A stretch of 64,000 nt of DNA, from positions 1 through 64,000 of the forward strand of contig JACPJC010000007.1 of the NCBI GenBank assembly GCA_016187745.1. The letters run 5' to 3'. A model generated the notes under the pieces. That model saw only the letters and a program-made list of their open reading frames with translations, made no database searches and had not been told where the DNA came from. Shown here piece after piece: positions 6,809 through 15,628 of the stretch. Source of the stretch: Candidatus Iainarchaeum sp. (GTDB lineage Archaea > Iainarchaeota > Iainarchaeia > Iainarchaeales > JAXPJC01). Numbering within the stretch: the first letter of the stretch is position 1; every line of letters starts with the position of its first letter. A program made the position numbers and the translations under genes.

Positions 6809-7264
6809 ATGGCTTGGGAATTCCAGATAGTGCATTTCCTGCATCTGGTCTTTATAATATGGGGCGTTGGCGGCGCAACCATTTCAACCATCCTGATGCT
6901 CAAGGCGGAGAAAGAGCCCGCGCTCATGCCGAGCGCAATGAAATTCCTTGGCAGCATCTCAAAGCTGATTTGGATTGCAATAATAGGGCTGATTATAACA
7001 GGTATTATTTCAGCGGCAATGGGCGCAGGAAAAAATTACTATGACCCGACAATCCTCTCAATAAAGCACATAGTTGTTGCGCTGATTATCATCCTCGGCG
7101 CAAACATAAGCCTCAGGCTTGTGCCAAAAATGAGAAAAATTTCCCCGGCCCCTGGAAGCGCGCCAAGCCCGGAATTCCTGAAAACCAAAACGCACATGAA
7201 AATAGAGGCGGCATTCTCGCTTGTTTTATGGTATGTGGTTGTGGCGTTGAGCGTAATCATGTAA
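6809..7264 (+). CDS. Four-helix integral membrane protein (DUF2269/CopD-like)
   Basis: The 151-aa protein has four transmembrane segments: about residues 4-26 ('IVHFLHLVFIIWGVGGATIS'), 50-72, 85-105 and 130-150. The first helix carries the conserved His in 'FLHLVFIIWGVGG'. A charged loop follows, and 'LSIKHIVVALIIILG' carries another His. This matches the pattern of DUF2269 and CopD-like membrane proteins, where paired histidines may bind metal or haem. A TTAAATATAAC box lies about 30 nt upstream. The antiporter gene starts about 40 nt after its stop in the same direction. Confidence 0.65.
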   Translation: MAWEFQIVHFLHLVFIIWGVGGATISTILMLKAEKEPALMPSAMKFLGSISKLIWIAIIGLIITGIISAAMGAGKNYYDPTILSIKHIVVALIIILGANISLRLVPKMRKISPAPGSAPSPEFLKTKTHMKIEAAFSLVLWYVVVALSVIM

Positions 7265-7303
7265 TTTTATATACCTGAATGCGCCTTATTATCACTGAGA
7301 AAA

Positions 7304-8785
7304 ATGGCTGCTGAAGTCCTCCCCCTTACAACAATCGGCATAATAATTGTAATTGCAATAGCGCTCAGCATCCTGGTAAAAAAACTGAATTTGAATCCGG
7401 TTCTCGGCTTCATTATTGCGGGCTTTTTACTGGGGCCTTTTGCGCTCGGCTTTCTGCACCCCACAGAGGCGCTTGTTGTGGGCTTCGGGGAAATAGGGCT
7501 GTTCATACTGCTGTTCTATTTGGGGCTGGAGCTCTCGCTCAAGGATTTTATTGCAGCAGGAAGCGCTGCATTCGGCCTTGCGCTGATTGACATGGCTGCG
7601 CTTATAGGGATAGGTATTGCTGTTGCATATCTCTTCGGGTTTTCAATACTGTTCTCAGTTATTGTGGGCTTCATGCTATTTTCAACAAGCACTGCGATTG
7701 TTGCAAAATTCGCGATTGATAAAGGCATAATAAAGCAGTATCCTGTAAGGCTTGCAATTTCAATTCTCATCCTCCAGGATTTCCTCGGAATTCTTCTTTT
7801 GGTGTTTGTGACAAGCCTTTCTGCAGCGGGCTCAACGCTCTACCTTGCGCTTACTGCGCTTGTATTTGCTGTTGCGGCTTTCTTTGCCGTTTACCAGTTA
7901 TCCCAGGCGGTTGAAAAATGGCTTGCGAAAAACGGCTTCGGCCATGTGGAAATGAGCCTGTATGCATTGGGGATAGGCATGGTTGTAGCAACATTGGGGA
8001 GTGTTTTGGGGCTTTCAACAGCGCTGGGCGCATACTTCGCGGGATTTGCGCTTGCAGAAACGCGCGCAGGCCATAAAATAAAAAGCGACATAAATTTCCT
8101 CAGGGATTTCTTCCTTGTTTTCTTTTTCGTTTCCTTCGGCACAACAATATTCTTCAGCAAGGCAGCGAACAGCATAATAATCCCCTCATTTGAGGCGCTT
8201 GCGTTCCTTGGCGCAATTGCACTAATACTTGCAATAGGCATAATTGCGGTAAATGGGGTAATATTCAATATTTTCGGCCCACTATTCAGGCTAGCAAGGA
8301 AGGATGCTGCGATTACCGCGCTGCTGCTTGTTCCTCTCGGGGAGTTTGTTGTGATAATAGCGAACAGCGCCTCCCAGGTGCTTCCGGGCATTGAATCCGG
8401 CTATATTTCAGTAATGGGATTCCTGCTGATTGCAATTACTGTAATACTGTTCGTTCCGCTCTTCAATTCAATAAGCCTCTACAGGAGGCTCCTTGGCCTT
8501 CTGCCGGAAATATTCCCTGAGAGAAAGGAAAAGGCCCTCCCCCCAAAGCACACGCCCCACACAATCGCGCAGCTGAAATTATTTGCGCTGAACGCATTTG
8601 TTGTCGCATGCCTTGCGGTAATGGCCTTTGTGCTTTACACCGCGCTCCCGCGCTTCGGCGTTCCGATAATTTTCAGCAGGGAAGTCACAGCAATAATCGG
8701 ATTTGTGCTCTTCGCATTCGTTCCCGGATACAAGGCGCTAAAAGCCGCAAGGAATGTTTTAAGGCACGCGATAAAAAGCAGATGA
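7304..8785 (+). CDS. CPA2-family monovalent cation/proton antiporter (KefB/NapA-like)
   Basis: The 493-aa protein has 12-13 predicted membrane helices. Family signatures include 'NPVLGFIIAGFLLGPFALGF' near residue 30, 'FGEIGLFILLFYLGLELSL' near 62-80, 'VGFMLFSTSTAIVAKFAIDK' near 117-136 and 'LSTALGAYFAGFALAETRAG' near 230-250. CPA2 proteins exchange Na+ or K+ for H+ across the cytoplasmic membrane. No RCK/TrkA-N domain follows, so gating by nucleotides is not indicated. The C-terminal 80 residues add two further helices instead of a soluble regulatory domain. Confidence 0.9.
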   Translation: MAAEVLPLTTIGIIIVIAIALSILVKKLNLNPVLGFIIAGFLLGPFALGFLHPTEALVVGFGEIGLFILLFYLGLELSLKDFIAAGSAAFGLALIDMAALIGIGIAVAYLFGFSILFSVIVGFMLFSTSTAIVAKFAIDKGIIKQYPVRLAISILILQDFLGILLLVFVTSLSAAGSTLYLALTALVFAVAAFFAVYQLSQAVEKWLAKNGFGHVEMSLYALGIGMVVATLGSVLGLSTALGAYFAGFALAETRAGHKIKSDINFLRDFFLVFFFVSFGTTIFFSKAANSIIIPSFEALAFLGAIALILAIGIIAVNGVIFNIFGPLFRLARKDAAITALLLVPLGEFVVIIANSASQVLPGIESGYISVMGFLLIAITVILFVPLFNSISLYRRLLGLLPEIFPERKEKALPPKHTPHTIAQLKLFALNAFVVACLAVMAFVLYTALPRFGVPIIFSREVTAIIGFVLFAFVPGYKALKAARNVLRHAIKSR

Positions 8786-8819
8786 TGAAACTTATTTTTC
8801 TTTTGGGATAAAACCTAGA

Positions 8820-8844
8820 CCTTTTCTTTTCCTAAAAGAAAAGG
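8820..8844. terminator. 11-bp inverted repeat and T-rich region between antiporter and tRNA-Leu
   Basis: CCTTTTCTTTT (8820-8830) and AAAAGAAAAGG (8834-8844) are exact inverted arms with a CCT loop. The antiporter stop at 8785 is also followed by T-rich DNA (8791-8804). Convergent genes, the antiporter on plus and tRNA-Leu on minus, meet here. A bidirectional terminator is the simplest reading. Confidence 0.5.
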
Positions 8845-8850
8845 GATTGG

Positions 8851-8935
8851 TGCACGGGGGCGGATTTGAACCGCCGAAAGCCACTAAGGCAGCAGGCCCT
8901 GAACCTGCCGGAATTGACCGCTATCCGACCCGTGC
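8851..8935 (-). tRNA. tRNA-Leu (CAG)
   Basis: This is an 85-nt class II tRNA. Acceptor GCACGGG/CCCGTGC with A73, anticodon arm GCAGG-TTCAGGG-CCTGC (anticodon CAG), long variable arm with a GCC/GGC stem, and T arm GGCGG-TTCAAAT-CCGCC are all present. The T loop is canonical. The three bases after A73 read CCA, possibly by chance, since no other tRNA here encodes CCA. Confidence 0.94.
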
Positions 8936-8989
8936 GCAATATAACTTCTGAAGCAAAGTATATATAGTAGTTTTCTTATAATTACAACG

Positions 8990-10600
8990 ATGGGAAAATT
9001 TACTTATAAAGTCTTAATATTGCCCCTGATGCTTATTTCCATTCTGCTTGTCAGCGGCTGCATTACTGAGGGAGTCCTGAAGGCAAAGTTCTCAAATCTT
9101 CCAACATGGACCATGGGCCAGCGGGGGGTTTTTCCGCTTACTGTAGAGGGAGGCACTCCCCCATACGCGTGCGCAGTTACGCAGGGCGCCCTCCCTCCCG
9201 AATTTACATTGCAAAACTGCGAAATTGATGGAACTCCCCCCTTATTGGCGGGAGGCACAACTCAAAGCATTTCCCCGCAGTTCACTGTTACAATAACTGA
9301 TTCCGCAAATCCGCTGAATACGCTTGCGGTTGAAATGGCAATTATTGTAAAGCAGCCCTCGCTCACTCTCGTTACAAATCCAGTGGCGTGCACTGTTGGC
9401 GTGTACTGCAGCGCAAATCTTATAGCAAACGTTTCCGGGGGAACAGCGCCCTATCATTACCAGTCTGATACTTTCAGGAATGGAACTCCCCCCTGGGGAA
9501 CCGTTGTCGGAGTTGACGGCCTACTGATAGGGATTCCGACAAGGGAGGGAACATATACTTTTGGCGTGTGCGCGGTTGATTCTGTTGCACTCTCAACATG
9601 CGGGCCTGTAACCGCAAAAATCGAGCCTGCTGCCGAGGAAGGGATTGTCCTTGAGCTCGGAACTGCAACATGCACTGCAAAAAGGGAATGCAATGTAGAT
9701 CTTGTAATAAGCGCTTCCGGAGGCATTGAGCCATATGCCTTTGAGCTTGGGGAAGGGACTCTTCCATCAGGCACAATACTTGATGATGGAGTTTTAACCG
9801 GCATTCCAACACAAGAAGGAACATACCCCTTTGAAGTGTGCGCATTTGATGTGACATTGGCATCAGGATGCGGGCAGACAACAGTAACAATCGAGCCTCC
9901 CAAAGGGCCTGAGCTTGTCCTGGGAACAGCAACATGCACTGTTGATGAGCAATGCGATGTAGATCTGATAATGGATGTTTCCGGAGGCACTCCGCCCTAT
10001 GAATTCGAATTAGGGGGAGGCACAGCCCCGTGGGGCACATCCCTGGGCCTTGACGGCTTTTTAACAGGAATTCCAACAGATGAGGGAACATATGATTTTG
10101 AAGTCTGTGTATTTGATTCCGCTGAAGACTCCGTATGCGAACAGACAACAGTAACAATCGAGCCCCCGATAGAAGTGGAAACAATCTACAGCGGCTCTTT
10201 CAGCGTTTCAGGCAATTATGACAGGTATTTTTCAGGCTATACAACCTGCACCTTTGCAGATGATTTCACAGGGACAATAACGCTGAATCTTATTGAAGAA
10301 GCCGGAGGCGCAGTAAGCGGAACCGCGGATGTTCAGGGAACATTCACATCAAATGCAATTGCGGGCTCAACAGGCTCTTTTGAATGCCTCAGCTCCCAGG
10401 TTACATGGAGCGACAGCGCCTCAGTTTCAGGCACAACCTCCAACTTAGAATTCAGCACATCCTTTACTACCGCAGGCGGCAGCGTTTACACAGGCGACTT
10501 TATCGGGTCGGTTTATGCGGATTCAGTATCAGGGGATATGGAATTCACTTCCCCCTGCTGCACAGGCGCAGCTTCAAACTCTGTTACGCTCACTAAATAG
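8990..10600 (+). CDS. Lipoprotein with tandem Ig-like (He_PIG-type) repeats
   Basis: The 536-aa protein has a lipoprotein signal: hydrophobic residues 8-21, lipobox 'LLVSGC', Cys24 as the lipidated residue. Four repeats of about 90 residues follow (about 37-125, 126-212, 213-305, 306-393). Each carries 'SGGxxPYxF', 'GTxPxGT', 'LTGIPTxEGTYxFEVC' and a paired cysteine near 'CxVDL'. This is the putative Ig-like He_PIG layout common in exported cadherin-like proteins. The last 140 residues form a different beta domain with two Cys ('TTCTFADDFTGTITL', 'SPCCTGAASN') resembling the 2745-3257 protein. It is probably displayed on the outer face of the membrane. AGTATATATAG lies about 28 nt upstream. 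Confidence 0.8.
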   Translation: MGKFTYKVLILPLMLISILLVSGCITEGVLKAKFSNLPTWTMGQRGVFPLTVEGGTPPYACAVTQGALPPEFTLQNCEIDGTPPLLAGGTTQSISPQFTVTITDSANPLNTLAVEMAIIVKQPSLTLVTNPVACTVGVYCSANLIANVSGGTAPYHYQSDTFRNGTPPWGTVVGVDGLLIGIPTREGTYTFGVCAVDSVALSTCGPVTAKIEPAAEEGIVLELGTATCTAKRECNVDLVISASGGIEPYAFELGEGTLPSGTILDDGVLTGIPTQEGTYPFEVCAFDVTLASGCGQTTVTIEPPKGPELVLGTATCTVDEQCDVDLIMDVSGGTPPYEFELGGGTAPWGTSLGLDGFLTGIPTDEGTYDFEVCVFDSAEDSVCEQTTVTIEPPIEVETIYSGSFSVSGNYDRYFSGYTTCTFADDFTGTITLNLIEEAGGAVSGTADVQGTFTSNAIAGSTGSFECLSSQVTWSDSASVSGTTSNLEFSTSFTTAGGSVYTGDFIGSVYADSVSGDMEFTSPCCTGAASNSVTLTK

Positions 10601-10618
10601 CAGATGTAATAAATTACA

Positions 10619-10692
10619 CGCCCTCACGAGGATTTGAACCCCGGTTTCGAGCTCCGCAAGCTCGCGTCTTGTCCAGGCTGGACCATGAGGGC
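10619..10692 (-). tRNA. tRNA-Arg (GCG)
   Basis: This 74-nt gene has acceptor GCCCTCA/TGAGGGC with G73, anticodon arm CGAGC-TTGCGGA-GCTCG (anticodon GCG), and T arm CGGGG-TTCAAAT-CCTCG with a canonical loop. The D stem has one C-A mismatch (13-22). There is no intron and no encoded CCA. Confidence 0.93.
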
Positions 10693-10743
10693 TTTGCATT
10701 AAATCTATTGCCTCAAACCAATTTAATTACTTTGCTTTTCACT

Positions 10744-10842
10744 AAAGAACCTTGGCGCTGGACGCTCTGCCCTTCAGGGCAGAGATGAAAGCAATTATGC
10801 TTTCCATAATCAAACGCCTTGGCATTTATGCCAAGGTTCTTT
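10744..10842. repeat. Compound inverted-repeat element with internal hairpins
   Basis: AAAGAACCTTGGC (10744-10756) and GCCAAGGTTCTTT (10830-10842) are exact 13-bp inverted arms. Between them lie CTCTGCCC/GGGCAGAG, GAAAGCA/TGCTTTC and CTTGGCA/TGCCAAG stems. The whole 99 bp could fold into a multi-branched RNA or cruciform. It sits upstream of the promoter of the 10896 gene and does not fit any coding frame. It could be a MITE-like insertion, a structured RNA or a terminator cluster. Confidence 0.6.
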
Positions 10843-10895
10843 ACGCAGCTGCGCAGAACAGCAAATTTTATATACTAAATGTTTGTATATATGTG

Positions 10896-11585
10896 ATGGC
10901 AAAATCAGGAATTCATGCAAAGATAAGGCCGGCAAACAAGCCGAAAATAAAGCGCTATGGCGCGGAGATTTTAAAGAATTTAAAGCGCAAGCCCAAAAAG
11001 CAGGGCATACTTTCGTACAAGCTCAGCCCAGCCCAAAGGCCCATTGCAATTGTTGCGGCAGTGGTAGTGCTGGTTTTTGGCGGCCTTTACATAGCGTTTG
11101 AGCTTATTCCCCCAACTCCATATGACACTACAAATGGCGGAGGAACTGACTGGGGAAGTGACGGAGGCGGCGGTGGCGGGGGAGTTATTGATAATACACA
11201 ACTTTCCGCAACAATTACTGATGCCTATTGCGTATATGCGGGGGTTGATGGTGTTGGTTTTCCATTATATACCTGGGGGACAACAGGAACCGGTTCTGGG
11301 CCAGTGGGCGCTTATATTAGTGTAGGGGACAGGGTGTATGGCACTGATTCGGACACAATAGAGCAGGCAATTGAATGCAATGGCTGGCCCCTTCCCGGGA
11401 ATTTTGAGTGCAAGCGCACTGAAAGCTCGCCCTCATCATTCAGCTGGTCATCCTATTACAGCGCGAATTTTAATTCCGGAACTACAAGGGAATTTATTGT
11501 TTATGGGAGAAGCCCGAGCGTCAACAGGCAGATTCTTGCAACAGCAACAGCAACTTGCCCTGATTATGGGAATTACCCTTCGTAG
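10896..11585 (+). CDS. Single-pass membrane protein with Gly-rich stalk and extracellular domain
   Basis: The 229-aa product is read from ATG at 10896 (MAKSGIHAKIRPANKPK). A TTTTATATAC box about 25 nt upstream supports this over an in-frame ATG near 10752 that would run through the inverted-repeat element. Residues 1-48 are strongly basic and cytoplasmic, 49-70 form one membrane helix ('RPIAIVAAVVVLVFGGLYIA'), 78-97 are a Gly/Asp linker, and 100-229 form an outward beta-rich domain with four to five cysteines ('DAYCVYAG', 'IECNGWP', 'FECKR', 'ATCPDYG'). The topology is N-in/C-out. No family is recognised. Confidence 0.7.
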   Translation: MAKSGIHAKIRPANKPKIKRYGAEILKNLKRKPKKQGILSYKLSPAQRPIAIVAAVVVLVFGGLYIAFELIPPTPYDTTNGGGTDWGSDGGGGGGGVIDNTQLSATITDAYCVYAGVDGVGFPLYTWGTTGTGSGPVGAYISVGDRVYGTDSDTIEQAIECNGWPLPGNFECKRTESSPSSFSWSSYYSANFNSGTTREFIVYGRSPSVNRQILATATATCPDYGNYPS

Positions 11586-11600
11586 CAAAATTGACAATAC

Positions 11601-12245
11601 CTATCCTTCAAATTCTTTCCATTCCTTGTGGAAAGTGCTGATAAAATTCTTCAAGAGCCGCTTTCTTTTATCCGCAATCTTTATTGCAGCCTTTGTGTGA
11701 AAGCGCATTGGCAAAAGATGCTTTTCAATATGTCTTATTTCATCAGGCATCTGCTCTCCTTTTTGATAATATCTTTTTAGTCCTTGTTTGGGGTTGTAGA
11801 TTGGAATCTTATGTGCCCCGGCAAAGACAAACGACCTTGCAATGCCAATTGCCCCGATTATATCAAGCCTATCCGCATCCTGCAGGATGAATGTTTCTTT
11901 AAAGCTTGGTTTTTGTTTTTTTCCCTTTATCCAGGGTTTGTCCTCATGCAGTTTAACCGCCTCAATGACCTGTTTAACCTTAAATTCAGGAAATCCGATT
12001 TTTGGCAGTTCTTTCTTTGCAAATTCCAATGCAACATCTATATGCAATCTTTCTGGCTCATCCATTCTTCCAATATCATGAATCAAAGCCGCTGCTGATA
12101 ATATCTCTTTATCGCTTTTTTCTTTGCCGGCAATAAATAGTGCGATTGATCTTGTGCGCAGCGCATGGTATAGGTCATGCCCTGTGTTGTCTCCTGAAAG
12201 TTTTTCTTCAATCTTTTTGATAAGTTTCTTTTCCCACATTTTCAT
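11601..12245 (-). CDS. HD-domain metal-dependent phosphohydrolase
   Basis: The 214-aa protein has the HD superfamily ligand series: His in 'NTGHDLYHALRT' (residues 20-31), the HD doublet in 'ALIHDIGRMDEPE' (56-57) and the downstream Asp in 'ILQDADRLDIIGAIG' (about 123-137). Such proteins hydrolyse phosphomonoesters or nucleotides. The arrangement resembles the YedJ/PncA-neighbour type of stand-alone HD hydrolase. The substrate is unknown. It follows the phosphatase gene at 12292 by about 45 nt on the same strand and may be the last gene of that operon. Confidence 0.8.
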   Translation of the reverse strand: MKMWEKKLIKKIEEKLSGDNTGHDLYHALRTRSIALFIAGKEKSDKEILSAAALIHDIGRMDEPERLHIDVALEFAKKELPKIGFPEFKVKQVIEAVKLHEDKPWIKGKKQKPSFKETFILQDADRLDIIGAIGIARSFVFAGAHKIPIYNPKQGLKRYYQKGEQMPDEIRHIEKHLLPMRFHTKAAIKIADKRKRLLKNFISTFHKEWKEFEG

Positions 12246-12291
12246 AAAATTACCCTGTTAAATTCTTTCTACACTGAATAATCATCCCGCG

Positions 12292-13035
12292 TTATCCCGC
12301 AAGAATCTCATTGAAGCGCTTTGTAACATCAATTGTTTTTCCGCGGTATTTCAGCAGTGTCTTCTCCAGATAGTGTATTACACTAAGTGATTCATTTTCC
12401 CTTATAGCCGTTCCACGCCCGAATTCTGTATATTTCATGCCAGTAAGCCTTTCGAGCACTGCTTCAACAAGCCACTGATGCGTTACATTGCGCAGAATGA
12501 TTTTATCTCCGGCTTCTTTTACAGGAACTCTGCCAAGCCCGCCCAATCCCCTTTCAACAAGCCTTTTTCCCAGGCCAAATCTTTTTCTAATAATTGCATC
12601 CGCCAGTTTCTTCGGATTTCCAATTATTTTTGGATCCAATTTTCCGTCAAGCCATTGCCGCAATACAACCCTATCATTTTCCCCATACTCACCGGTTAGC
12701 TTCTGAAGTTCAGGAATATCCTTTATATACCAAAGCTCATTCTTCACACCTGCTTTTTTAACTATAGCCCCTTTCTCAGGACCACGCTTTACTCGTCTCT
12801 TTGTCGGATAGGTTTTGCCGCCTTTTGCGCGGAACGCCCCAAGCGCAAATCTAGAGCTTGATTCAGTCCTTATGGCAGGGGTGTAATATTCCTTAACTTT
12901 CCACCCGAGAGGAATTTTACGCCCCAACTCTCTTGCCTCAATTATGCCTTTGCGGGTCAATCCCGTATTTGTCCGCCTTGTCTTTGGCGCTTGTGATGAA
13001 TGCCTTACGAGTTTTGTAATTATAGTGCGTGGCAT
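12292..13035 (-). CDS. Histidine phosphatase superfamily protein (phosphoglycerate mutase-like)
   Basis: The 247-aa protein has the catalytic 'LVRHSS' at residues 9-14, with Arg11-His12. It is followed by 'GLTRKGIIEARELGRKI' (24-40), 'YYTPAIRTESSS' (the second Arg) and 'NVTHQWLVEAVLERLTG' near 185-200 (the second catalytic His). This is the branch that forms a phospho-histidine intermediate. The middle carries a basic insertion (residues 70-95). Its start lies 4 nt after the stop of the PEP-mobile-domain gene, so the two are translationally linked. The pairing of a phosphohistidine carrier-type domain with a histidine phosphatase is suggestive but unproven. Confidence 0.75.
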   Translation of the reverse strand: MPRTIITKLVRHSSQAPKTRRTNTGLTRKGIIEARELGRKIPLGWKVKEYYTPAIRTESSSRFALGAFRAKGGKTYPTKRRVKRGPEKGAIVKKAGVKNELWYIKDIPELQKLTGEYGENDRVVLRQWLDGKLDPKIIGNPKKLADAIIRKRFGLGKRLVERGLGGLGRVPVKEAGDKIILRNVTHQWLVEAVLERLTGMKYTEFGRGTAIRENESLSVIHYLEKTLLKYRGKTIDVTKRFNEILAG

Positions 13036-13039
13036 ACAA

Positions 13040-13969
13040 TCACTTTTTTACCAAAAGATAGGGTTCGGATTGCTTCATTACTACTCTTTTTCCCTCAAGG
13101 GAATCAATAAGGTTCCCTACTATAAAAGCAGGCATTCTTCTCTCGCGCAGTATAACTGCAAAATGCGCAAGCAGCGCGCCCTTTCTGAAAATAAAGCCCT
13201 TTGCGCTGCTTACTAAAGGAGTTAGCTCTATCTGGGGGGCTTCTGCCAGAATTATTTCCGCTTCCCCCGCCCTGCCGCAAGTCCCGCTTACCTCTTCGCC
13301 CTTCGAAATAATCGTAATGCTACCTATTTCAATATGGTATTTTCCCTTCTTCGCTTCCAGGAAAAAGAACTTATCCTCAATTACCATAAGCTCTGTTACG
13401 CACTCCCCATAGGCCTTGGAAAATTCTATTAGGGAAGCCAGATTATCATACAATGGCTTTGCATTGATTCCCCTAATTTCCTTTTGCGGCGCATCATCTT
13501 TCGAAAGAATAAAACTTAAGTCGCATTTTCCTTCACTGTACAATTCGTTTGGGGATTTTTTAATTACAACTTCAAAATAAACCTTCCTGTCATCAAGCGC
13601 GGTTCCCGCGGCCATGTAATATTCTTTTCCAATAAACTCAGTTTCTGTGGAGTCCAAAACAATACCAGCAGCATGTTCTTTTACCTCATTCCATGCATCC
13701 ATTATTCTCTTAGAATCAAATGAATGCAGCCACATGCCCTTGACTCCCCTTAAATACCTTTGCTCCTTATCATCAAATATCTGATGCAAACTCAAATGGC
13801 CTTTGAATTTCTCCCCGATTTTGCTGATATTTTCAGGATTAATTTCATCGGCTTTTATCCAATAGCCGTGCTTTATCGGCAGCCCGGCCTTCTTAGCATA
13901 ATAAACAGACGCAATCCTCTCATAAGGAGTAGGCTCGGATAATGCGCTAAGTTCTTCCATATTACTCAC
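13040..13969 (-). CDS. Protein with C-terminal PEP-utilising enzyme mobile (phosphohistidine) domain
   Basis: The 309-aa protein has residues about 255-305 matching the swivelling PEP-utiliser mobile domain: 'SAKGFIFRKGALLAHFAVIL' followed by 'RERRMPAFIVGN'. The His near residue 272 is in the place of the catalytic phosphohistidine of PPDK or PEP synthase ('GGxTSHAAIxARExGIP'). The first 190 residues resemble a reduced ATP-grasp-like PPDK N-terminal domain ('ELMVIEDKFFFLEAKKGKYHI'), but no complete nucleotide-binding motif is seen. It overlaps map by 4 nt and precedes the histidine phosphatase. It may act in phosphotransfer or be a degenerate relative. Confidence 0.65.
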   Translation of the reverse strand: MSNMEELSALSEPTPYERIASVYYAKKAGLPIKHGYWIKADEINPENISKIGEKFKGHLSLHQIFDDKEQRYLRGVKGMWLHSFDSKRIMDAWNEVKEHAAGIVLDSTETEFIGKEYYMAAGTALDDRKVYFEVVIKKSPNELYSEGKCDLSFILSKDDAPQKEIRGINAKPLYDNLASLIEFSKAYGECVTELMVIEDKFFFLEAKKGKYHIEIGSITIISKGEEVSGTCGRAGEAEIILAEAPQIELTPLVSSAKGFIFRKGALLAHFAVILRERRMPAFIVGNLIDSLEGKRVVMKQSEPYLLVKK

Positions 13970-14868
13970 ACCAGCCTTATTGCCTTTCCCTCATGCAGCA
14001 GCAGTGAGGTTTCGGCCTGCGCAACAAAGGAATTCTTCTCGTCGTGCAGTATCGGGAACGCGCGTATTGCCCCGCTTTGCATAAGCTCGCGCAGCGCGAC
14101 TTTCCTCTCAAATTCCCCGAATTTGAGTTTTTTATTTCCGGCAATCCAGCGCTCCGCAAAAGGAAGGGTTTCATATTCCCCTGCAATGAATTCAAGCAAC
14201 TTGCGCGCGTGCGCATTCCTAACAGGCCTTTCCTCCTCCAATGCAAATATTTCAGTTTGGACTGCCTCCCTTACAATTCCGGAGCCTGTTGTTGCAAAAG
14301 GCTCAATCGCAAATGCGCACCCATCTTCCAATTTTCTGGAATCATTGGTTGAAGTGTTTGGAATTGAGGGCTCCGCATGCTGGGTGTATTGCTCAAGCCC
14401 GTGCCCGGAGAGATTTGAAATCGGCCTGAATCCATAGCCATTTATGGTTTTTTCAATTTCACTTCCGATTGCGCGCAGTTCAATTCCCGGCTTTGCCATT
14501 GCAACTGCATTTTCCAGCGCCTTTTCAGCAGCTTCCACTAATTTCCCATATTTGCCAGTAAAATCAAGCGTGAATGCGCAATCCGCTATATACCCATCAA
14601 TATGCACCCCAATATCCACTTTCAGCACATCATTTTCGCTAATTGCCGTTAAATCCTCAATAGAAGGGGTATAATGCGCCGCATTGCTATTAAGGCTCAG
14701 ATTTACAGGGAATGCGGGCTTTCCCCCTGTCCCTGCAATCTCTGCCTCTATTTTGGAGGCAATATCTAGCAGTTTCTGCCCTAGTTTAATGTGTTTTTGG
14801 GCATTTTCCTTCACTTGGGAAAGGATTTTGCCGGCTTTTATGTATTTTTCTGCCTCTTTTTGCTCCAT
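13966..14868 (-). CDS. map: Methionine aminopeptidase, type II
   Basis: The 300-aa enzyme removes initiator methionine. All five metal ligands of archaeal MetAP are in place: Asp85 ('KVDIGVHIDG'), Asp96 ('ADCAF'), His156 ('SGHGLEQY'), Glu189 ('AIEPF') and Glu286 ('QAETSLL'). The substrate-binding His65 is in 'AAHYTPS'. The insertion at residues 210-265 with a winged-helix character marks it as type II. It lies in the polB operon: 6 nt after the 249-aa unknown gene, with its stop overlapping the start of the next gene by 4 nt. Confidence 0.96.
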   Translation of the reverse strand: MEQKEAEKYIKAGKILSQVKENAQKHIKLGQKLLDIASKIEAEIAGTGGKPAFPVNLSLNSNAAHYTPSIEDLTAISENDVLKVDIGVHIDGYIADCAFTLDFTGKYGKLVEAAEKALENAVAMAKPGIELRAIGSEIEKTINGYGFRPISNLSGHGLEQYTQHAEPSIPNTSTNDSRKLEDGCAFAIEPFATTGSGIVREAVQTEIFALEEERPVRNAHARKLLEFIAGEYETLPFAERWIAGNKKLKFGEFERKVALRELMQSGAIRAFPILHDEKNSFVAQAETSLLLHEGKAIRLV

Positions 14869-14874
14869 ACAAAC

Positions 14875-15624
14875 TCACCCTAGCCTCCCTGCATGAAACA
14901 GCATTTCAATATGCGATTCATCTCCAGGAAAAATCTGGTCAAGCAATGCAATATGAATCATTGGTTTTGCCCCCTTTTTCTCATACCCAACAAGCCTTAT
15001 ATTGTCTTTTCCCACCAAGTCAAAAGAGAAGAGCTTGCCTTCTTGGGATATTAATCTCAGATCCCTGTGCAGGTCAGACTTCATGGCACGCAACTTGCCG
15101 ACATCCACTTCAGGATATTTCTCCCGGAATGAAATGCATTTTTTGTAAATATTTATGTTTTTTCTTCTTGTCAAATCCAAGGGCCTCTTCTCAGACATCA
15201 GTTTCAGGAACTTTAAATAAGTATCATACCCCGGCCCTGAAATTCTCCTCATTACCCCCACATTCTCATCAGCGTAATCATATGTGGGAATATGCAACCC
15301 ATAGGTTTCAGGCTTTATCGTGCCTTTGGCTACGGCCTCCCCCCATTTATTTAACAGAAAATCCAGGTTTGCCTTCTGCATATGCTGATCGGGGGCAACC
15401 TTCACTGTTCTTGGCTTGCCTGCAATCATCACATCGAAAACATCCCTGTTTTTGATTATTAGCCTGCTTCTTCCAATGAGGCCAAGATAATCCTTTGAGC
15501 GCATAGTTCCCCTTCTTATTGCCCTGCTCTGAAGAATCTTGACAAGCTCCGGCTGCATGAAAACTCTACTGACTTGCCCTATCTTGCGCGCAGCCAAGGC
15601 TGATTTTGAAATTCGCTTATGCAT
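14875..15624 (-). CDS. Unknown basic protein in the polB-map operon
   Basis: The 249-aa protein is basic at its N-terminus ('MHKRISKSALAARKIG') and has no membrane segment. Recognisable pieces are 'VFDVMIAGKPRTVKVAPD', a beta pair with a lysine, and a late 'DLHRDLRLIS' followed by 'KPMIHIALLDQIFPGDE'. The layout of a lysine-bearing hairpin early and an acidic 'LLDQ' strand late recalls a degraded kinase-like fold, as does the 242-aa protein at 21469. That likeness is weak and only by eye. It sits 4 nt after the polB stop and 6 nt before map, so it is co-transcribed with both. Confidence 0.6.
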   Translation of the reverse strand: MHKRISKSALAARKIGQVSRVFMQPELVKILQSRAIRRGTMRSKDYLGLIGRSRLIIKNRDVFDVMIAGKPRTVKVAPDQHMQKANLDFLLNKWGEAVAKGTIKPETYGLHIPTYDYADENVGVMRRISGPGYDTYLKFLKLMSEKRPLDLTRRKNINIYKKCISFREKYPEVDVGKLRAMKSDLHRDLRLISQEGKLFSFDLVGKDNIRLVGYEKKGAKPMIHIALLDQIFPGDESHIEMLFHAGRLG

Positions 15625-15628
15625 TTGC

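Noticed and set aside
8848..8850. Encoded CCA on tRNA-Leu
   Set aside because: The three bases after A73 read CCA, but none of the other four tRNAs has it, so chance is more likely than a real encoded tail.
10752..10895. Upstream start for the 10896 membrane protein
   Set aside because: It would translate through the inverted-repeat element and the TATA box; the later ATG has a well-placed promoter.
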